64,000 bases of DNA from JAVKFY01 sp040223615 (GCA_040223615.1 JAVKFY010000061.1:1-64000); one strand, 5' to 3'; positions 1 through 9,128 are shown, numbered from the stretch's first letter. Numbers and translations are program-made. The notes: generated by a model not told the origin, from the letters alone.

Positions 1-368
1 TAAGACCGGAACGGCAACAGCGCCCGAAAGCACCACCGCCGAACCGCGATCAAACCAGGTCCCGGAAAAACCAACCCAAAGACCAAGCCAAACCGCCGCC
101 CACGATTCCCTTCTCAGATAACCAAATTGTCAAATAACGCCTCCCGGACCGCGCCGAATCATCGAGAGGTGCGAACACCTCTTCCAGATCAATTCGGTCT
201 GGGATCGCGCCGACCGAGCATGCAGTTGCACGTGGCCGGCGCGGACGACCCTTATAGCCACAGCCCAGCGGCCGCGCAAGCGGGAAATCGACGCCGCAGT
301 GGTTTTCCGTCCGGCGCCGGTTTCTGGCATGCTGTGGTGTTACCGGGGCTGGGGAGGAGCCGTCTCAG

Positions 369-1277
369 ATGACCGCACCGCGCATAGGCTTGGCGCTTGG
401 CAGCGGCGCTGGCCGCGGCTGGGCCCATATCGGCGTCCTGCGCGCCCTGGAGCGTGCCGGCGTGCAGGTCGACGTGGTCGCCGGCACCTCGGTCGGTGCG
501 CTGGTTGGCGGCGTCTGGCTCGCCGGCCACCTCGACATGCTGGAGCAATGGGCCCTCGGCCTGAACCGGATGCGCATCCTGCGCTATCTCGACGTCGTGC
601 TCGGCGGCGGCCTGATCGCCGGCGACCGGCTGCGCCGGGTGCTGTCCGAGAATCTCGGCGACGCGCAGATCGAGGGCTTGCCCAAGCGGTTCGTCGCCGT
701 TGCCACCGAACTGCTCACCGGGCACGAGATCTGGCTGCGCAACGGCCCGCTGGTCGACGGCGTGCGCGCCTCCTATGCCCTGCCCGGCGTGTTCAAGCCG
801 GTCGACATCGACAACCGCTGGCTGGTCGACGGCGCGCTGGTCAACCCGGTGCCGGTCTCGGTCTGCCGTGCCTACGGCGCCCGGCTGGTCATCGCCGTCA
901 ACCTCAACGCCGACATGATGGGCCGCGGCCAGCGCAGCGAGGAGATGAATGTCGGCTACGACCTGTTCGCGCATGCCGGCCGGCTGGCCAAGGCGGCCAA
1001 GCTGGAAGACGACACCGGCGTCCTGAAGCAACTCGGCAAGAAGGGCCCCGAACCCGGCCTGTTCAACGTCATGGTCAACTCGCTGAACATCCTGCAGGAC
1101 CGCGTGGCGCGCGCCCGGTTGGCCGGCGACCCGCCCGATGTCACCATCGCGCCCCGGGTCGGCAACATCTCGCTGCTCGAATTCGATCGCGCCCAGGAAG
1201 CCATCGACGAGGGCGAGGCGGCGGTGGAACGAAGCCTGCCCTTCCTGCGCGAGGCGATGGCAGTTCTGGCCTCGTGA
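369..1277 (+). CDS. Patatin-like phospholipase (RssA/YchK type)
   Basis: Predicted 302-aa cytosolic serine acyl hydrolase. The sequence shows the glycine-rich oxyanion loop near the N terminus (GSGAGRG, residues 11-17), the nucleophile elbow GTSVG with Ser41, and the catalytic Asp in DGA at Asp154; this Ser-Asp dyad defines patatin-like phospholipases. No signal peptide is visible. The substrate cannot be told from sequence; family members hydrolyse phospholipids or other acyl esters. It ends 4 nt before an ABC transporter gene pair on the same strand, so the three genes probably form one operon. Confidence 0.9.
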   Translation: MTAPRIGLALGSGAGRGWAHIGVLRALERAGVQVDVVAGTSVGALVGGVWLAGHLDMLEQWALGLNRMRILRYLDVVLGGGLIAGDRLRRVLSENLGDAQIEGLPKRFVAVATELLTGHEIWLRNGPLVDGVRASYALPGVFKPVDIDNRWLVDGALVNPVPVSVCRAYGARLVIAVNLNADMMGRGQRSEEMNVGYDLFAHAGRLAKAAKLEDDTGVLKQLGKKGPEPGLFNVMVNSLNILQDRVARARLAGDPPDVTIAPRVGNISLLEFDRAQEAIDEGEAAVERSLPFLREAMAVLAS

Positions 1278-1281
1278 TCTC

Positions 1282-2004
1282 GTGATCGAAGTCCATTCGC
1301 TGCGCAAGCGGTTCGGCGGCGTGCACGCACTGGCCGGCGTTGACTTCCGCGCCGCCGACGGCCAGGTCACCGGCCTGATCGGCCCGAACGGCGCCGGCAA
1401 GACCACCACGCTGCGGGTACTCTACACCGTGCTGCGCCCGGACAGCGGCAGCGCCCTGATCGACGGCCTGGACGCGGTCCACGATCGGCCGGCGGTGCAG
1501 CGCCGCATCGGCGTGCTGCCCGACCAGCGCGGCCTCTATCCGCGGCTCACCGCGCGCGAACATGTGCGCTACTATGGCCGGCTGCACGGCCTTGGCGGGC
1601 GCGACCTGGAACGGCGCATCGACGCCCTGTTCGAGCGGCTGGAAATGGCCGAGCTCGACAAGCGCCGCGTGCGCGGCTTCTCCAAGGGCGAGACGCTGAA
1701 GGTGGCGCTGGCCCGCGCCCTGGTGCACGACCCGCACAACGTGATGCTGGACGAGCCGACCAACGGGCTCGACATCTCCGCCAGCCGGGCGGTGCGCGCG
1801 CTGATCGACGACATGCGCAAGGCCGGCCGCTGCATCCTGTTCTCCAGCCATATCATGACCGAGGTGGCTGCCCTGTGCGACCGCATGGTGGTGATCGCGC
1901 ACGGCCGCGTGGTCGCCAATGGCAGCGCCGACGAATTGCGCGCGCAGACCGGCTGTGCCGACCTGGAGGAGATCTTTCTCGCCGCCGTGGCGGCCGCGCC
2001 ATGA
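1282..2004 (+). CDS. ABC transporter ATP-binding protein (NatA-like)
   Basis: Nucleotide-binding subunit of an ABC-2 type exporter, 240 aa. Walker A GPNGAGKT, Walker B VMLDEPTNGLD and the switch His in SSHIM are intact. The signature is the FSKGETLKVALARAL form seen in NatA-type sodium exporters rather than LSGGQ. I chose the GTG at 1282, 4 nt after the lipase stop, because the longer reading runs far back into the lipase gene and adds no ABC-like sequence. The stop overlaps the permease start in an ATGA, so the two are translationally coupled. Confidence 0.9.
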   Translation: MIEVHSLRKRFGGVHALAGVDFRAADGQVTGLIGPNGAGKTTTLRVLYTVLRPDSGSALIDGLDAVHDRPAVQRRIGVLPDQRGLYPRLTAREHVRYYGRLHGLGGRDLERRIDALFERLEMAELDKRRVRGFSKGETLKVALARALVHDPHNVMLDEPTNGLDISASRAVRALIDDMRKAGRCILFSSHIMTEVAALCDRMVVIAHGRVVANGSADELRAQTGCADLEEIFLAAVAAAP

Positions 2005-3182
2005 GGCCGCTGCACGGCGCCTGGGCGGTCTTCGTCAAGGAGACCGTGGACAATTTCCGCGACCGGCGCAGCGTCTTCATGGCGCTGATCTACCCGTTCA
2101 TCGGCGCGCTTCTGCTTGGACTTCTGCTGAACTTCGTCGGCGGCATGCTGCGCGGCCAGGGCGAAAGCAAGCTGGTGATCTCGGTGCAAGGCGCAGAGCA
2201 CGCGCCGGACCTGATCGCCTTCCTGAACCGGGCCGGTATCGAGGTGCGGCCGGCGCCGCCGTCGCCGCGTGCTGCGGTGCGCGCCGGCCACGTCGACGCG
2301 GTTCTGCAGATCCCGCCGGACTTCACCGAGAAAGTCGAGGCACTGGACCAGGCGCAGGTGAAGATGATCATCAACGCCACCCGGCTGTCGACGGTGGTCA
2401 GCGTCAGCCGGGTCTCGCAGCAGGTGCGCGAATACGCGGTTCAGCTGGCGGTGCAGCGGCTGCGCGCCCTGGACCTGCCCGACACCCTGGCCAGCGCCGT
2501 GCGCATCGACAACGTGAATGTCGGGCGCAGCCGCAGCCTGGCCGGCTTCTTCCTGAACATGCTGCCGCCGTTCATCATCTTCACCATCTTCGTCGGCGGC
2601 GTTTACCTGGCGATCGATTCCACCGCCGGCGAGCGCGAGCGCGGCAGCCTGGAGCCATTGCTGGCCAACCCGGTGCCGCGCTGGCAGATCATGCTCGGCA
2701 AGGCCGGCGCCACCATGGCCTTCACCACCGTCGCGGTGCTGCTGCAGCTCGGCGCCTTCAAGCTCATGTTCGAGTATGTCAGCCGCGGCGACTACGGCAT
2801 CCGCATCAACCCGGGCTATGACGCTTTCGTCGCCGCCTTCCTGGTCACCGTGCCGCTGATGGCCTTCGCGACCTCGATTCAGATGATCATCACCACGGTC
2901 TCGCGCAGCTACAAGGAGACCCAGACCTACCTCGGCCTGCTGCCGCTGATCCCGTCGCTGCCGGGGATGATCCTGGTGTTCGTGCCGGTCAGCACCAAGC
3001 TGTGGATGCTGCTGATCCCGACCTTCGGGCAGATTCTGGTGATCGGCAAGCTGATGCGCCAGGAGCCGGTGCTGTGGAGCGAGGCGCTGATCGCCTCGGC
3101 CAGTACCGGCTTGCTGGCGGTGCTGCTGCTGGCGATCGCCGCCAGGCTCTACGACCGCGACCAGGTGCTGTTCGGCGGTTGA
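2001..3182 (+). CDS. ABC-2 type transporter permease (NatB-like)
   Basis: Membrane subunit, 393 aa, of the exporter with the preceding ATPase. One hydrophobic segment lies at about residues 30-52, followed by a large extracytoplasmic region, then a block of five or so membrane segments in the C-terminal half. The stretch around AIDSTAGERERGSLEPLLA is typical of NatB/ABC-2 permeases. The start ATG at 2001 overlaps the ATPase stop. Sodium or drug export is inferred from the family; the real substrate is not readable. Confidence 0.88.
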   Translation: MRPLHGAWAVFVKETVDNFRDRRSVFMALIYPFIGALLLGLLLNFVGGMLRGQGESKLVISVQGAEHAPDLIAFLNRAGIEVRPAPPSPRAAVRAGHVDAVLQIPPDFTEKVEALDQAQVKMIINATRLSTVVSVSRVSQQVREYAVQLAVQRLRALDLPDTLASAVRIDNVNVGRSRSLAGFFLNMLPPFIIFTIFVGGVYLAIDSTAGERERGSLEPLLANPVPRWQIMLGKAGATMAFTTVAVLLQLGAFKLMFEYVSRGDYGIRINPGYDAFVAAFLVTVPLMAFATSIQMIITTVSRSYKETQTYLGLLPLIPSLPGMILVFVPVSTKLWMLLIPTFGQILVIGKLMRQEPVLWSEALIASASTGLLAVLLLAIAARLYDRDQVLFGG

Positions 3183-3239
3183 GCCCCCGCGAACCCAGGT
3201 CCGTCCCCTGTGAGCGGATTGGTCCATTTTGCCAAAACA

Positions 3240-3268
3240 CTGAAACCTTTAACGAAAACGGCTATACT
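3240..3268 (+). promoter_or_regulatory. Sigma70-like promoter of the Crp/Fnr gene
   Basis: CTGAAA (3240-3245) and TATACT (3263-3268) are separated by exactly 17 nt, matching four and five of six consensus bases. Transcription would begin near 3275, about 25 nt before the GTG start at 3300, with AGGAG at 3288-3292 as ribosome site. Confidence 0.6.
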
Positions 3269-3299
3269 TTGGCCAGGTCGGCAGATGAGGAGATTCGCC

Positions 3300-4019
3300 G
3301 TGGCCGAGACGGCGCAACGGCTTGACGAGGTCAAGCTGCTGAATTGTCTGACACCGGAAGAGCGCCGTGATCTGGAGCGGCGCTGCCGTTGGCGGCGCTA
3401 TTCCGCCGACGAGCAGATACTCGACAAGGACAGTGACGACCGCGACGTCTATTTCGTCATCGACGGCTCCGTGCAGATCGTCAACTTCTCCATGTCGGGC
3501 CGCGAGATCGCCCTGGCCAAGGTCGCCGCCGGCGGCTTCTTCGGCGAGCTGTCGGCGATCGATGGCGCCCCGCGCTCGGCCAGCGTGGTCGCGGTCGGGC
3601 CAAGCCTGCTGGCCTCGCTGGCGCCGAAACTGTTCATGAACCTGGTCACCGACCACGCCGACATCGCCAGCCACGTGCTGCAGCGGCTCGCCGGCATCGT
3701 GCGCAGCTGCGACGAGCGGATCATGGACCTGTCGACCCTGGGCGCGGTGCAGCGGGTCTATGTCGAACTGCTTCGGCTGGCCGACGAGAACCCGGACAAC
3801 ACCTCGAACGCCGGCGTGATCAAGAAGATGCCGACCCACAAGACCATCGCCAGCCGGGCCAGCACCACGCGCGAGACGGTGGCCCGCTCGATGAGCCAAC
3901 TGGTCAGCGGCGGCATCGTCGAGCGCCGCGGCACCGCCATCCACATCGTTGAACGCGAGAAGCTGGAGAAGATGGCCGGCGCGCTGGCAATCGAGTGGGA
4001 CGGCACGCTGTCCCGCTGA
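3300..4019 (+). CDS. Crp/Fnr family transcriptional regulator
   Basis: A 239-aa DNA-binding regulator with an N-terminal cyclic-nucleotide-binding fold (GGFFGELSAIDGAPRSASV corresponds to the phosphate-binding cassette) and a C-terminal Crp-type helix-turn-helix (THKTIASRASTTRETVARSM). No Fnr-type cysteine cluster is seen. The cassette reads GELSAIDGAPRSA, which keeps the Arg and Ser that contact cAMP in Crp, so cAMP binding is possible; a cyclase cluster lies 20 kb away. The start is GTG 3300, with AGGAG seven bases upstream; an in-frame ATG at 3285 has no ribosome site and one at 3210 lies before the promoter. Confidence 0.9.
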   Translation: MAETAQRLDEVKLLNCLTPEERRDLERRCRWRRYSADEQILDKDSDDRDVYFVIDGSVQIVNFSMSGREIALAKVAAGGFFGELSAIDGAPRSASVVAVGPSLLASLAPKLFMNLVTDHADIASHVLQRLAGIVRSCDERIMDLSTLGAVQRVYVELLRLADENPDNTSNAGVIKKMPTHKTIASRASTTRETVARSMSQLVSGGIVERRGTAIHIVEREKLEKMAGALAIEWDGTLSR

Positions 4020-4057
4020 GCTGACCGGTCGCGCCGGCGGCTCGACGCGCGGAACGA

Positions 4058-4237
4058 TCAGGTCGCGGTCACCGACAAGCTGTCGTTCAGGGTATTCCAG
4101 TAGCTGGACAGGTCTTCGCCGAACAGGAAGATCGCGGCCAGCACGACCACGCCAATGCCGGCGACCAGCAGCACGTATTCCAAGGCGACCGCGCCGTCCC
4201 GATGCCGTCCGAACCTACCGAGCATGCTCAACAGCAT
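4058..4237 (-). CDS. Flp family type IVb pilin
   Basis: Short 59-aa protein with the layout of Flp/Fap pilins: a basic leader (MLLSMLGRFGRHRD), the Gly-Ala-x-x-x-Glu-Tyr processing region (DGAVALEYVLLVAG) and one long hydrophobic helix. TadV-type prepilin peptidase should cut just before or within the GAVALEY segment. AAGGAA lies a few bases before the ATG. No tad/cpa assembly genes are in this window, so it is an orphan pilin locus here; the machinery may be elsewhere. Confidence 0.8.
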   Translation of the reverse strand: MLLSMLGRFGRHRDGAVALEYVLLVAGIGVVVLAAIFLFGEDLSSYWNTLNDSLSVTAT

Positions 4238-4295
4238 TGCTTCCTTTTCCGCGGACCGCCCACGCGACGACGTACAACGTCGCGAATGGATCATT

Positions 4296-4847
4296 TTAGC
4301 AAATATTCCCATCATTCGATAGAGCGCCCACGGCGCGGTGCACGCGCTGCAGGTAACGATTGCGACCGCCACCCAGCTCGACGACCGCCGCCAGGGTGTT
4401 GGCGAGATAATCGCGCGAGGTCCCGTTGCGCCCCGCACCCTGGCCAATCAGGCGTACGGTCTCCTCGAACGGCAACCGACCGACCGCGCGCGGGTGGTCG
4501 GGGTCGAAAGCGAAGGTCGTGGCCAGGACCTGCCCACCCGGCACGCTCACCGGAACCTCGATCCACCGATACGCCTGCTCACGCACGCGCAGGTAGGCCT
4601 CGACCTTGGACCAGTCAGCGGCCCGGACTCGCAACGCCGCGCCCAGGCAGGCGCCGCCCGGATGCAGCGCGGCGCACAGGCCGGGCCGCTCCGGACTGCC
4701 CCAGGCGATGGTGCTCATCAGCGTGAAGTCGCGCCGCCAGCCGCGCACCATCCCGGGCAGCCGTTCGGCCGGCTCGAAGCCCGGCAGCCACATCAGCGAT
4801 GCGTAGCCGAAGACCCAGCGATCCTTGGCCCAAGGGTGCTTCGCCAC
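4296..4847 (-). CDS. chaC: ChaC-like gamma-glutamylcyclotransferase
   Basis: Cytosolic enzyme of the ChaC family, which cleaves glutathione to 5-oxoproline and Cys-Gly. It opens with WVFGYASLMWLPGF, the substrate-loop motif near the ChaC N terminus (VFGYGSLMW in most members), and has the conserved Glu in the REQAYRW region. About 183 aa from GTG 4847, which follows the upstream crotonase stop by 4 nt with AAGGG before it; an ATG at 4877 is an alternative that would overlap the crotonase gene by 26 nt. Probably co-transcribed with that gene. Confidence 0.85.
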   Translation of the reverse strand: MAKHPWAKDRWVFGYASLMWLPGFEPAERLPGMVRGWRRDFTLMSTIAWGSPERPGLCAALHPGGACLGAALRVRAADWSKVEAYLRVREQAYRWIEVPVSVPGGQVLATTFAFDPDHPRAVGRLPFEETVRLIGQGAGRNGTSRDYLANTLAAVVELGGGRNRYLQRVHRAVGALSNDGNIC

Positions 4848-4851
4848 CCGG

Positions 4852-5640
4852 TCAGCCCTTCGCCTTGGCAGCGGCACGTTCGTCCTTGAATGCGGCGATC
4901 ATTCGCACCGGCTCCCCGGTGCGGCAGACTTCGGCGAACTGCTGGATGCCGGCGGCGACGGCACGGTCGAGCGGCTCGCTCTCCCAGCGCCGCAACAGCG
5001 CCTTCTGCGCCCGCAGTGCCTGCGGCCCGGCGGCATCGAGATCGCCGAGCCAGGCTTCGGCGGCATCGTTCAACTCAGCCGCCGGCACCACCTTCTGCAC
5101 CAGGCCGATACGCTCGGCCTCGGCGGCGTCGAGCTGGTTCGCGGTCAGCACGATCTCCGCCGCCTTGCCCCAGCCGACCAGGCGCGGCAGCAGTGCCGCC
5201 TCGATCACCGACGGCAGGCCGACCCGCACTTCCGGCATGCCGAAGCGGGCGCTGTCGGCGGCGACGCGCAGGTCGCAGGCCGCCGCCACCTCCAGGCCGC
5301 CGCCCAGGCAGTATCCGTTGATCGCCGCGATGGTCGGCGCCGGGCAACGTCGGATCGCGGTGATCAGCCGATGCAGGTCGCTGATGAACCGCCGGCCGCT
5401 GGTTTCGTCCAGTTCGCTCAGTTCGTCGATGTCGGCGCCGCCGATGAATCCACGCCCGGATCCGGTCAGCACCACCGCGCGCACCGCGCCGTCATCGGCC
5501 AGGCTTGCGAAGGCGTCGGTCAGGCGCCCGGTCTGCGCCGCGTCGAGCGCGTTCAGCCGCCGCTCGCGGCGCATCGTGATCCACACCGCCACGTCGCCCG
5601 ACGGCAACCCCCGCCGCTCGATGGTGAGCAACTCCGACAT
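4852..5640 (-). CDS. Enoyl-CoA hydratase/isomerase family protein
   Basis: Crotonase-fold enzyme of 262 aa. The oxyanion-hole segments are present (GRGFIGGADI and INGYCLGGGLE), and both acidic residues used by true hydratases are kept: Glu in GGGLEVA and Glu in GMPEVRVGL. Hydration of a 2-enoyl-CoA in fatty or amino acid breakdown is likely; the exact acyl chain is unknown. Upstream of, and nearly overlapping, the ChaC-like gene. Confidence 0.9.
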   Translation of the reverse strand: MSELLTIERRGLPSGDVAVWITMRRERRLNALDAAQTGRLTDAFASLADDGAVRAVVLTGSGRGFIGGADIDELSELDETSGRRFISDLHRLITAIRRCPAPTIAAINGYCLGGGLEVAAACDLRVAADSARFGMPEVRVGLPSVIEAALLPRLVGWGKAAEIVLTANQLDAAEAERIGLVQKVVPAAELNDAAEAWLGDLDAAGPQALRAQKALLRRWESEPLDRAVAAGIQQFAEVCRTGEPVRMIAAFKDERAAAKAKG

Positions 5641-5801
5641 CGTCCGCTCCTCCCTGTCTTAACGTCTCCCGCGCGGCACTTGGTGTAGGATGGCGGGCAA
5701 GATGCGTGCAAGCCGGGAGCATGACAGCCGTCACTGCGCGCCATGCGCCGACGTCGTCAAATGCCCGGCCCTCACGCGATGATCCGCGATGGAGACGACA
5801 T

Positions 5802-6197
5802 ATGAGCCGATGGATTACGGCGCTGGCGCTGGCGCTGGCGCTGAGCCTGGCCGCCGGCAGCGCGGCCGCCCAGCAGAACACGCAGCCGAATACCAGGCTG
5901 CCGGACCGCACTCTGCCGGGCCCGGGCGGCAGCAGCGGCCCGACCGACAAGAGCGATCAGCTCCGCGACCGGAAACTGCCGAGCCTGCAGGACGAGGGCG
6001 ACTATTCCGACGTCCCGCCGGCCCAGCGCGACGCCTATGCGGACTACTGCAAGACCCGCGGCGGCTGCCCGGGCAGCTACGCCCAGCATCAGGGCGAGTT
6101 CGCCGCCAATCAGCAACGCGAACTGATCGAACAGCGGCGCAAGATGGAACGCGATGTGCTGCGCAACCAACGCATCGGCGTGCCGCGCACGAACTAG
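5802..6197 (+). CDS. Small exported protein, function unknown
   Basis: A 131-aa protein with a clear Sec signal peptide (basic MSRW start, Ala/Leu core, likely cut after AAGSAAA). The mature part is polar, Gln/Pro/Asp-rich, ends in a charged helical stretch, and has one Cys pair (YCKTRGGCPG) that could form a disulfide. I recognise no family. Start ATG 5802 has GGAGA just upstream. It is followed by a strong inverted repeat that separates it from a convergent protease gene. Confidence 0.7.
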   Translation: MSRWITALALALALSLAAGSAAAQQNTQPNTRLPDRTLPGPGGSSGPTDKSDQLRDRKLPSLQDEGDYSDVPPAQRDAYADYCKTRGGCPGSYAQHQGEFAANQQRELIEQRRKMERDVLRNQRIGVPRTN

Positions 6198-6221
6198 AGC
6201 GTTTCCCGCCTTCGCGGAATC

Positions 6222-6300
6222 GGCACCAGCCCACTCCCCCACCCGGCCACCCACAAGGATACTGGCGATGGGTGGCCGGGTGGGGGAGTGGGCTGGCGCC
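6222..6300. repeat. Inverted repeat with 32-bp arms between convergent genes
   Basis: Arms 6222-6253 and 6269-6300 are reverse complements at 31 of 32 positions with a 15-nt loop. It sits between the stops of two convergent genes, so it may end transcription from both sides, but no T-run follows either arm. The arms are extremely C/G-rich on opposite strands. Confidence 0.85.
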
Positions 6301-6358
6301 GGCTAAACATGGAACGATATAGGTCCGTTATCTGACCGGACGACGTTGCCCGTGGCGT

Positions 6359-8905
6359 CTATTCTCGCGCCGGCCGGTCGTCGGGCGGGGCCGGATTGGC
6401 CGCCTGCAACACCAGCAGGCGGCGGGCGCGGTCGATAACGTCCGGCAGTTCCAGCCCTTCGGTGTCGAGTTCGACGTCGGGGTGCACCCCGGCGCCGTCG
6501 AAGTTGGAACCGCTTGGGCGGTAGTAGAGCGCCGTGGTCAGCCGCAGGGCGCCGGAGTTGCGCAGCGGCATGATCGTCTGCACCGAGCCCTTGCCGTACG
6601 ACGTCACCCCGGCGACCACCGCGCGGCGCTGGTCCTGGAGCGCGGAAGCGACGATTTCGGAAGCCGAGGCCGAGCCATTGTTGATCAGCACCAGCACCGG
6701 CCGGCCGCCGATCTCGTCGCCGCTGGTCGCCCGGTAGCGCCACGAGTCGGCCGGCGCCCGCCCCTTCAGCGAGACAATCTCGCCCTTGTCGAGAAATACG
6801 TCGCTGACCGAGACGGCTTGCTTCAGCAGGCCGCCGGGATTGTTGCGCAGGTCGAGGATCAGGCCGCGGAAACCGGCGCCCAGTTCGTCGCGGATCGCCG
6901 CGATGGCCTCGCGTACGTCGTCGTCGACATTCTCGTTGAAGGTGGTGATGCGGATATAGCCGATGTCGTCGCGCACTTGCCAGCGCACCGCCTGAATGCG
7001 CACCACGTCGCGCACGATGGTGACGTCGAACGGCGCCTGATCCTTGCGCTCCACCGTCAACGTGATCGCAGTGCCGACCAGGCCGCGCATGCGCGCCACC
7101 GCCTGCGGCAAGGTCATGCCGGCCACCGGCTCGCCATCCAGATGACTGACCAGGTCGCCGGCCCGCAGCCCGGCCCGCGCCGCCGGTGTGTGGTCAATCG
7201 GCGAGATCACCTTGACCTTGTCGTTCTCCATCGTGACCTCGATGCCGAGACCGGCGAACTCGCCGCGCACCTGCACCTGCATGTCGCGATACTGCTTCGG
7301 GTCGAGATAACCGGAATGCCGGTCCAGGCTGTCGATGATGCCGTCGATCGCCGCCCGGGTCAGGCGGGCGCCGTCGAACTGATCGGCGTCGGTGCGCGCC
7401 GCGCGGTACAGGCCAACGGCGATGGCGTCGACAAGCTGGCCTGGCGCCAAGGTGTGCACGAAGTCGCTGAGGACGCGGTCGTGGACCTCGACGATCAGCT
7501 TGTCGTCCAGTTCCGCCGCCGCGCGGACCGCCGTGGTCGAGCCGCCCTGGCCGAGACCGGCGCGAATCCGGTCCAGCGCCTGCTCCACCGGCAGGTCGCT
7601 GGCCGGCGCCGGCGTCAGCACTTCGACCGGCAGGAATCCGACCAGGCCGCTCGCCAGTTGCACCCTCAGGCGGGCGCCATTCATCACCGTGCCAGTGACC
7701 CGCAACCGGATACCGGCGCGCAGCTCCTCGATCACGGCGTCGTTGTCGCCCGGACCGGCCCGCAGCGCGAGGTCGTCAAGCAGCAGCATCTCACCCTGCT
7801 CGCTTTCCATCACCACCGGCGCCGGCGCGGACGCCGGTTTCGCGGTGGCGGTACGCGGCGCCTGGCCGGGCACCGGCGGACGCGCCTCCGGCTCGCCGCC
7901 GCGCGCCACCAGCGGCGCAAAGACATAGCCCTCCACGTCGCGCCAGCGCACCTTCAGCCAGTTGCGGTCGCGCCCTTGCGCCAGCAGTTGCAGGAACGCC
8001 CCCGGCGCCAGCACTTCCAGCCGGTCGGACCGCGTCGTCGGCCGATCGCGCAACGACGCGTTGGTCAGCACTCGCGCCTCGCCGTCCGCCACGGCCAGCG
8101 CCGGCGATTTGCCGCCAGCCAGCACCCAGTCGTCGGCGCCGCGCAGCACCGCGTGCTGCTGCCGTCTGGTGATCCGCATCGCTGTCGCCGGCAAGCTGTC
8201 GCTCAAGTAGGCCTCGACTTCACCCAGCGTGGTGCGGCCATCCTTGTCGCCCTCGGCATCGGCGTCGCCGGACAACGCCGCCAGCACCGCCGCGGTGAAC
8301 AAGCCGCCGCCCGGCGTCTGAGCCCAGCCGGCGACCTGCCCGGCATCGGCCGCCGCCAGCAGCGTGATGTGGTCCGGCACCTGGTAGGGCAGCGCCGTCG
8401 GGCTTGCCGGCTCGCGCACCGGCCCGGCATGGCTGATACCGCTGAAGCCGGCTTCGAGCAGCACCGTGACCCGCCGCGCCGGCAGGTCGGCCAGTCGACG
8501 CATCAAGGTCGCAAGCGGATAACCGTCGCCATTGACACCGAGCAACGCCGCGCCGGCGTCGTCGCCCGGAATGCCATGGCCGGAGAAGTAGACCACCAGG
8601 TCGCTGTCGCCGGGTCGCACCAGGCGCTCGACCGGCCCACCCGGCAGGAACAGGGCGGCGATATCGCCGCGGCTGGCGTCGGCCAGCTCGATCAGATTGG
8701 CCGCATCAAATCCACGCACACGCAACAGATAGTCGCGCACCGCCGCCGCATCGTGCGCCGCCTGCGCCGCCTCGGGAATCTCGCCGCGATAATGCTGATT
8801 GCCGATCACCACGGCGACGCCGTCTGCGTTGCCGGCCGCGCCGGCCGGCAACGTCAGCAGCATCAGCGCCAGAACGGCGGCGCATCGCCATAGGTGGTCC
8901 AACAT
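6359..8905 (-). CDS. Caspase-like / SH3 / PDZ / S41 (CtpA-like) fusion protease
   Basis: Exported 848-aa protein: signal peptide (1-24), C14 caspase-like domain (about 28-265), two SH3-like domains (about 275-335 and 375-435), PDZ (about 548-620) and an S41 tail-specific protease domain (about 640-830). The S41 centre is intact: Ser747, Asp758 and Lys772 have the same 11- and 25-residue spacing as Ser430/Asp441/Lys455 of E. coli Tsp. In the caspase domain the His is kept (YFSGHG, His110), but the usual DAC is EAG, so the nucleophile Cys is Gly153; that half is probably catalytically dead. ATG 8905 is preferred over a GTG at 8953 because the signal peptide then begins at the start. Confidence 0.85.
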   Translation of the reverse strand: MLDHLWRCAAVLALMLLTLPAGAAGNADGVAVVIGNQHYRGEIPEAAQAAHDAAAVRDYLLRVRGFDAANLIELADASRGDIAALFLPGGPVERLVRPGDSDLVVYFSGHGIPGDDAGAALLGVNGDGYPLATLMRRLADLPARRVTVLLEAGFSGISHAGPVREPASPTALPYQVPDHITLLAAADAGQVAGWAQTPGGGLFTAAVLAALSGDADAEGDKDGRTTLGEVEAYLSDSLPATAMRITRRQQHAVLRGADDWVLAGGKSPALAVADGEARVLTNASLRDRPTTRSDRLEVLAPGAFLQLLAQGRDRNWLKVRWRDVEGYVFAPLVARGGEPEARPPVPGQAPRTATAKPASAPAPVVMESEQGEMLLLDDLALRAGPGDNDAVIEELRAGIRLRVTGTVMNGARLRVQLASGLVGFLPVEVLTPAPASDLPVEQALDRIRAGLGQGGSTTAVRAAAELDDKLIVEVHDRVLSDFVHTLAPGQLVDAIAVGLYRAARTDADQFDGARLTRAAIDGIIDSLDRHSGYLDPKQYRDMQVQVRGEFAGLGIEVTMENDKVKVISPIDHTPAARAGLRAGDLVSHLDGEPVAGMTLPQAVARMRGLVGTAITLTVERKDQAPFDVTIVRDVVRIQAVRWQVRDDIGYIRITTFNENVDDDVREAIAAIRDELGAGFRGLILDLRNNPGGLLKQAVSVSDVFLDKGEIVSLKGRAPADSWRYRATSGDEIGGRPVLVLINNGSASASEIVASALQDQRRAVVAGVTSYGKGSVQTIMPLRNSGALRLTTALYYRPSGSNFDGAGVHPDVELDTEGLELPDVIDRARRLLVLQAANPAPPDDRPARE

Positions 8906-9128
8906 GTTCGGTCCCGTTATCCCAACCCGCAGTCCGGTGGGCGCGGCTTGCACCCGATTCTAAGCTGCACTGTCAGGATCAAGAAATCGTTGCCGTCACC
9001 GGCCGTACTTGCCAAGCATCAATTTTCGATCCGGACCGAACCCCGCAAAGCCAAGCGGAACAAGGACTTGGCGAGGGGTGTCGTTCGCAAGTCCAGGCCC
9101 CGCCTGGGCTTCCGGTCGATCCCCGGTT

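Noticed and set aside
1..368. Short open frames before the first gene
   Set aside because: Neither strand shows a family, a ribosome site or a coherent composition; I see nothing supportable here.
6482..8893. An 803-codon open frame on the plus strand
   Set aside because: It is exactly antisense to the S41 fusion protease, rich in Arg/His/Gln/Ala as expected of GC-rich shadow frames, and shows no domain.
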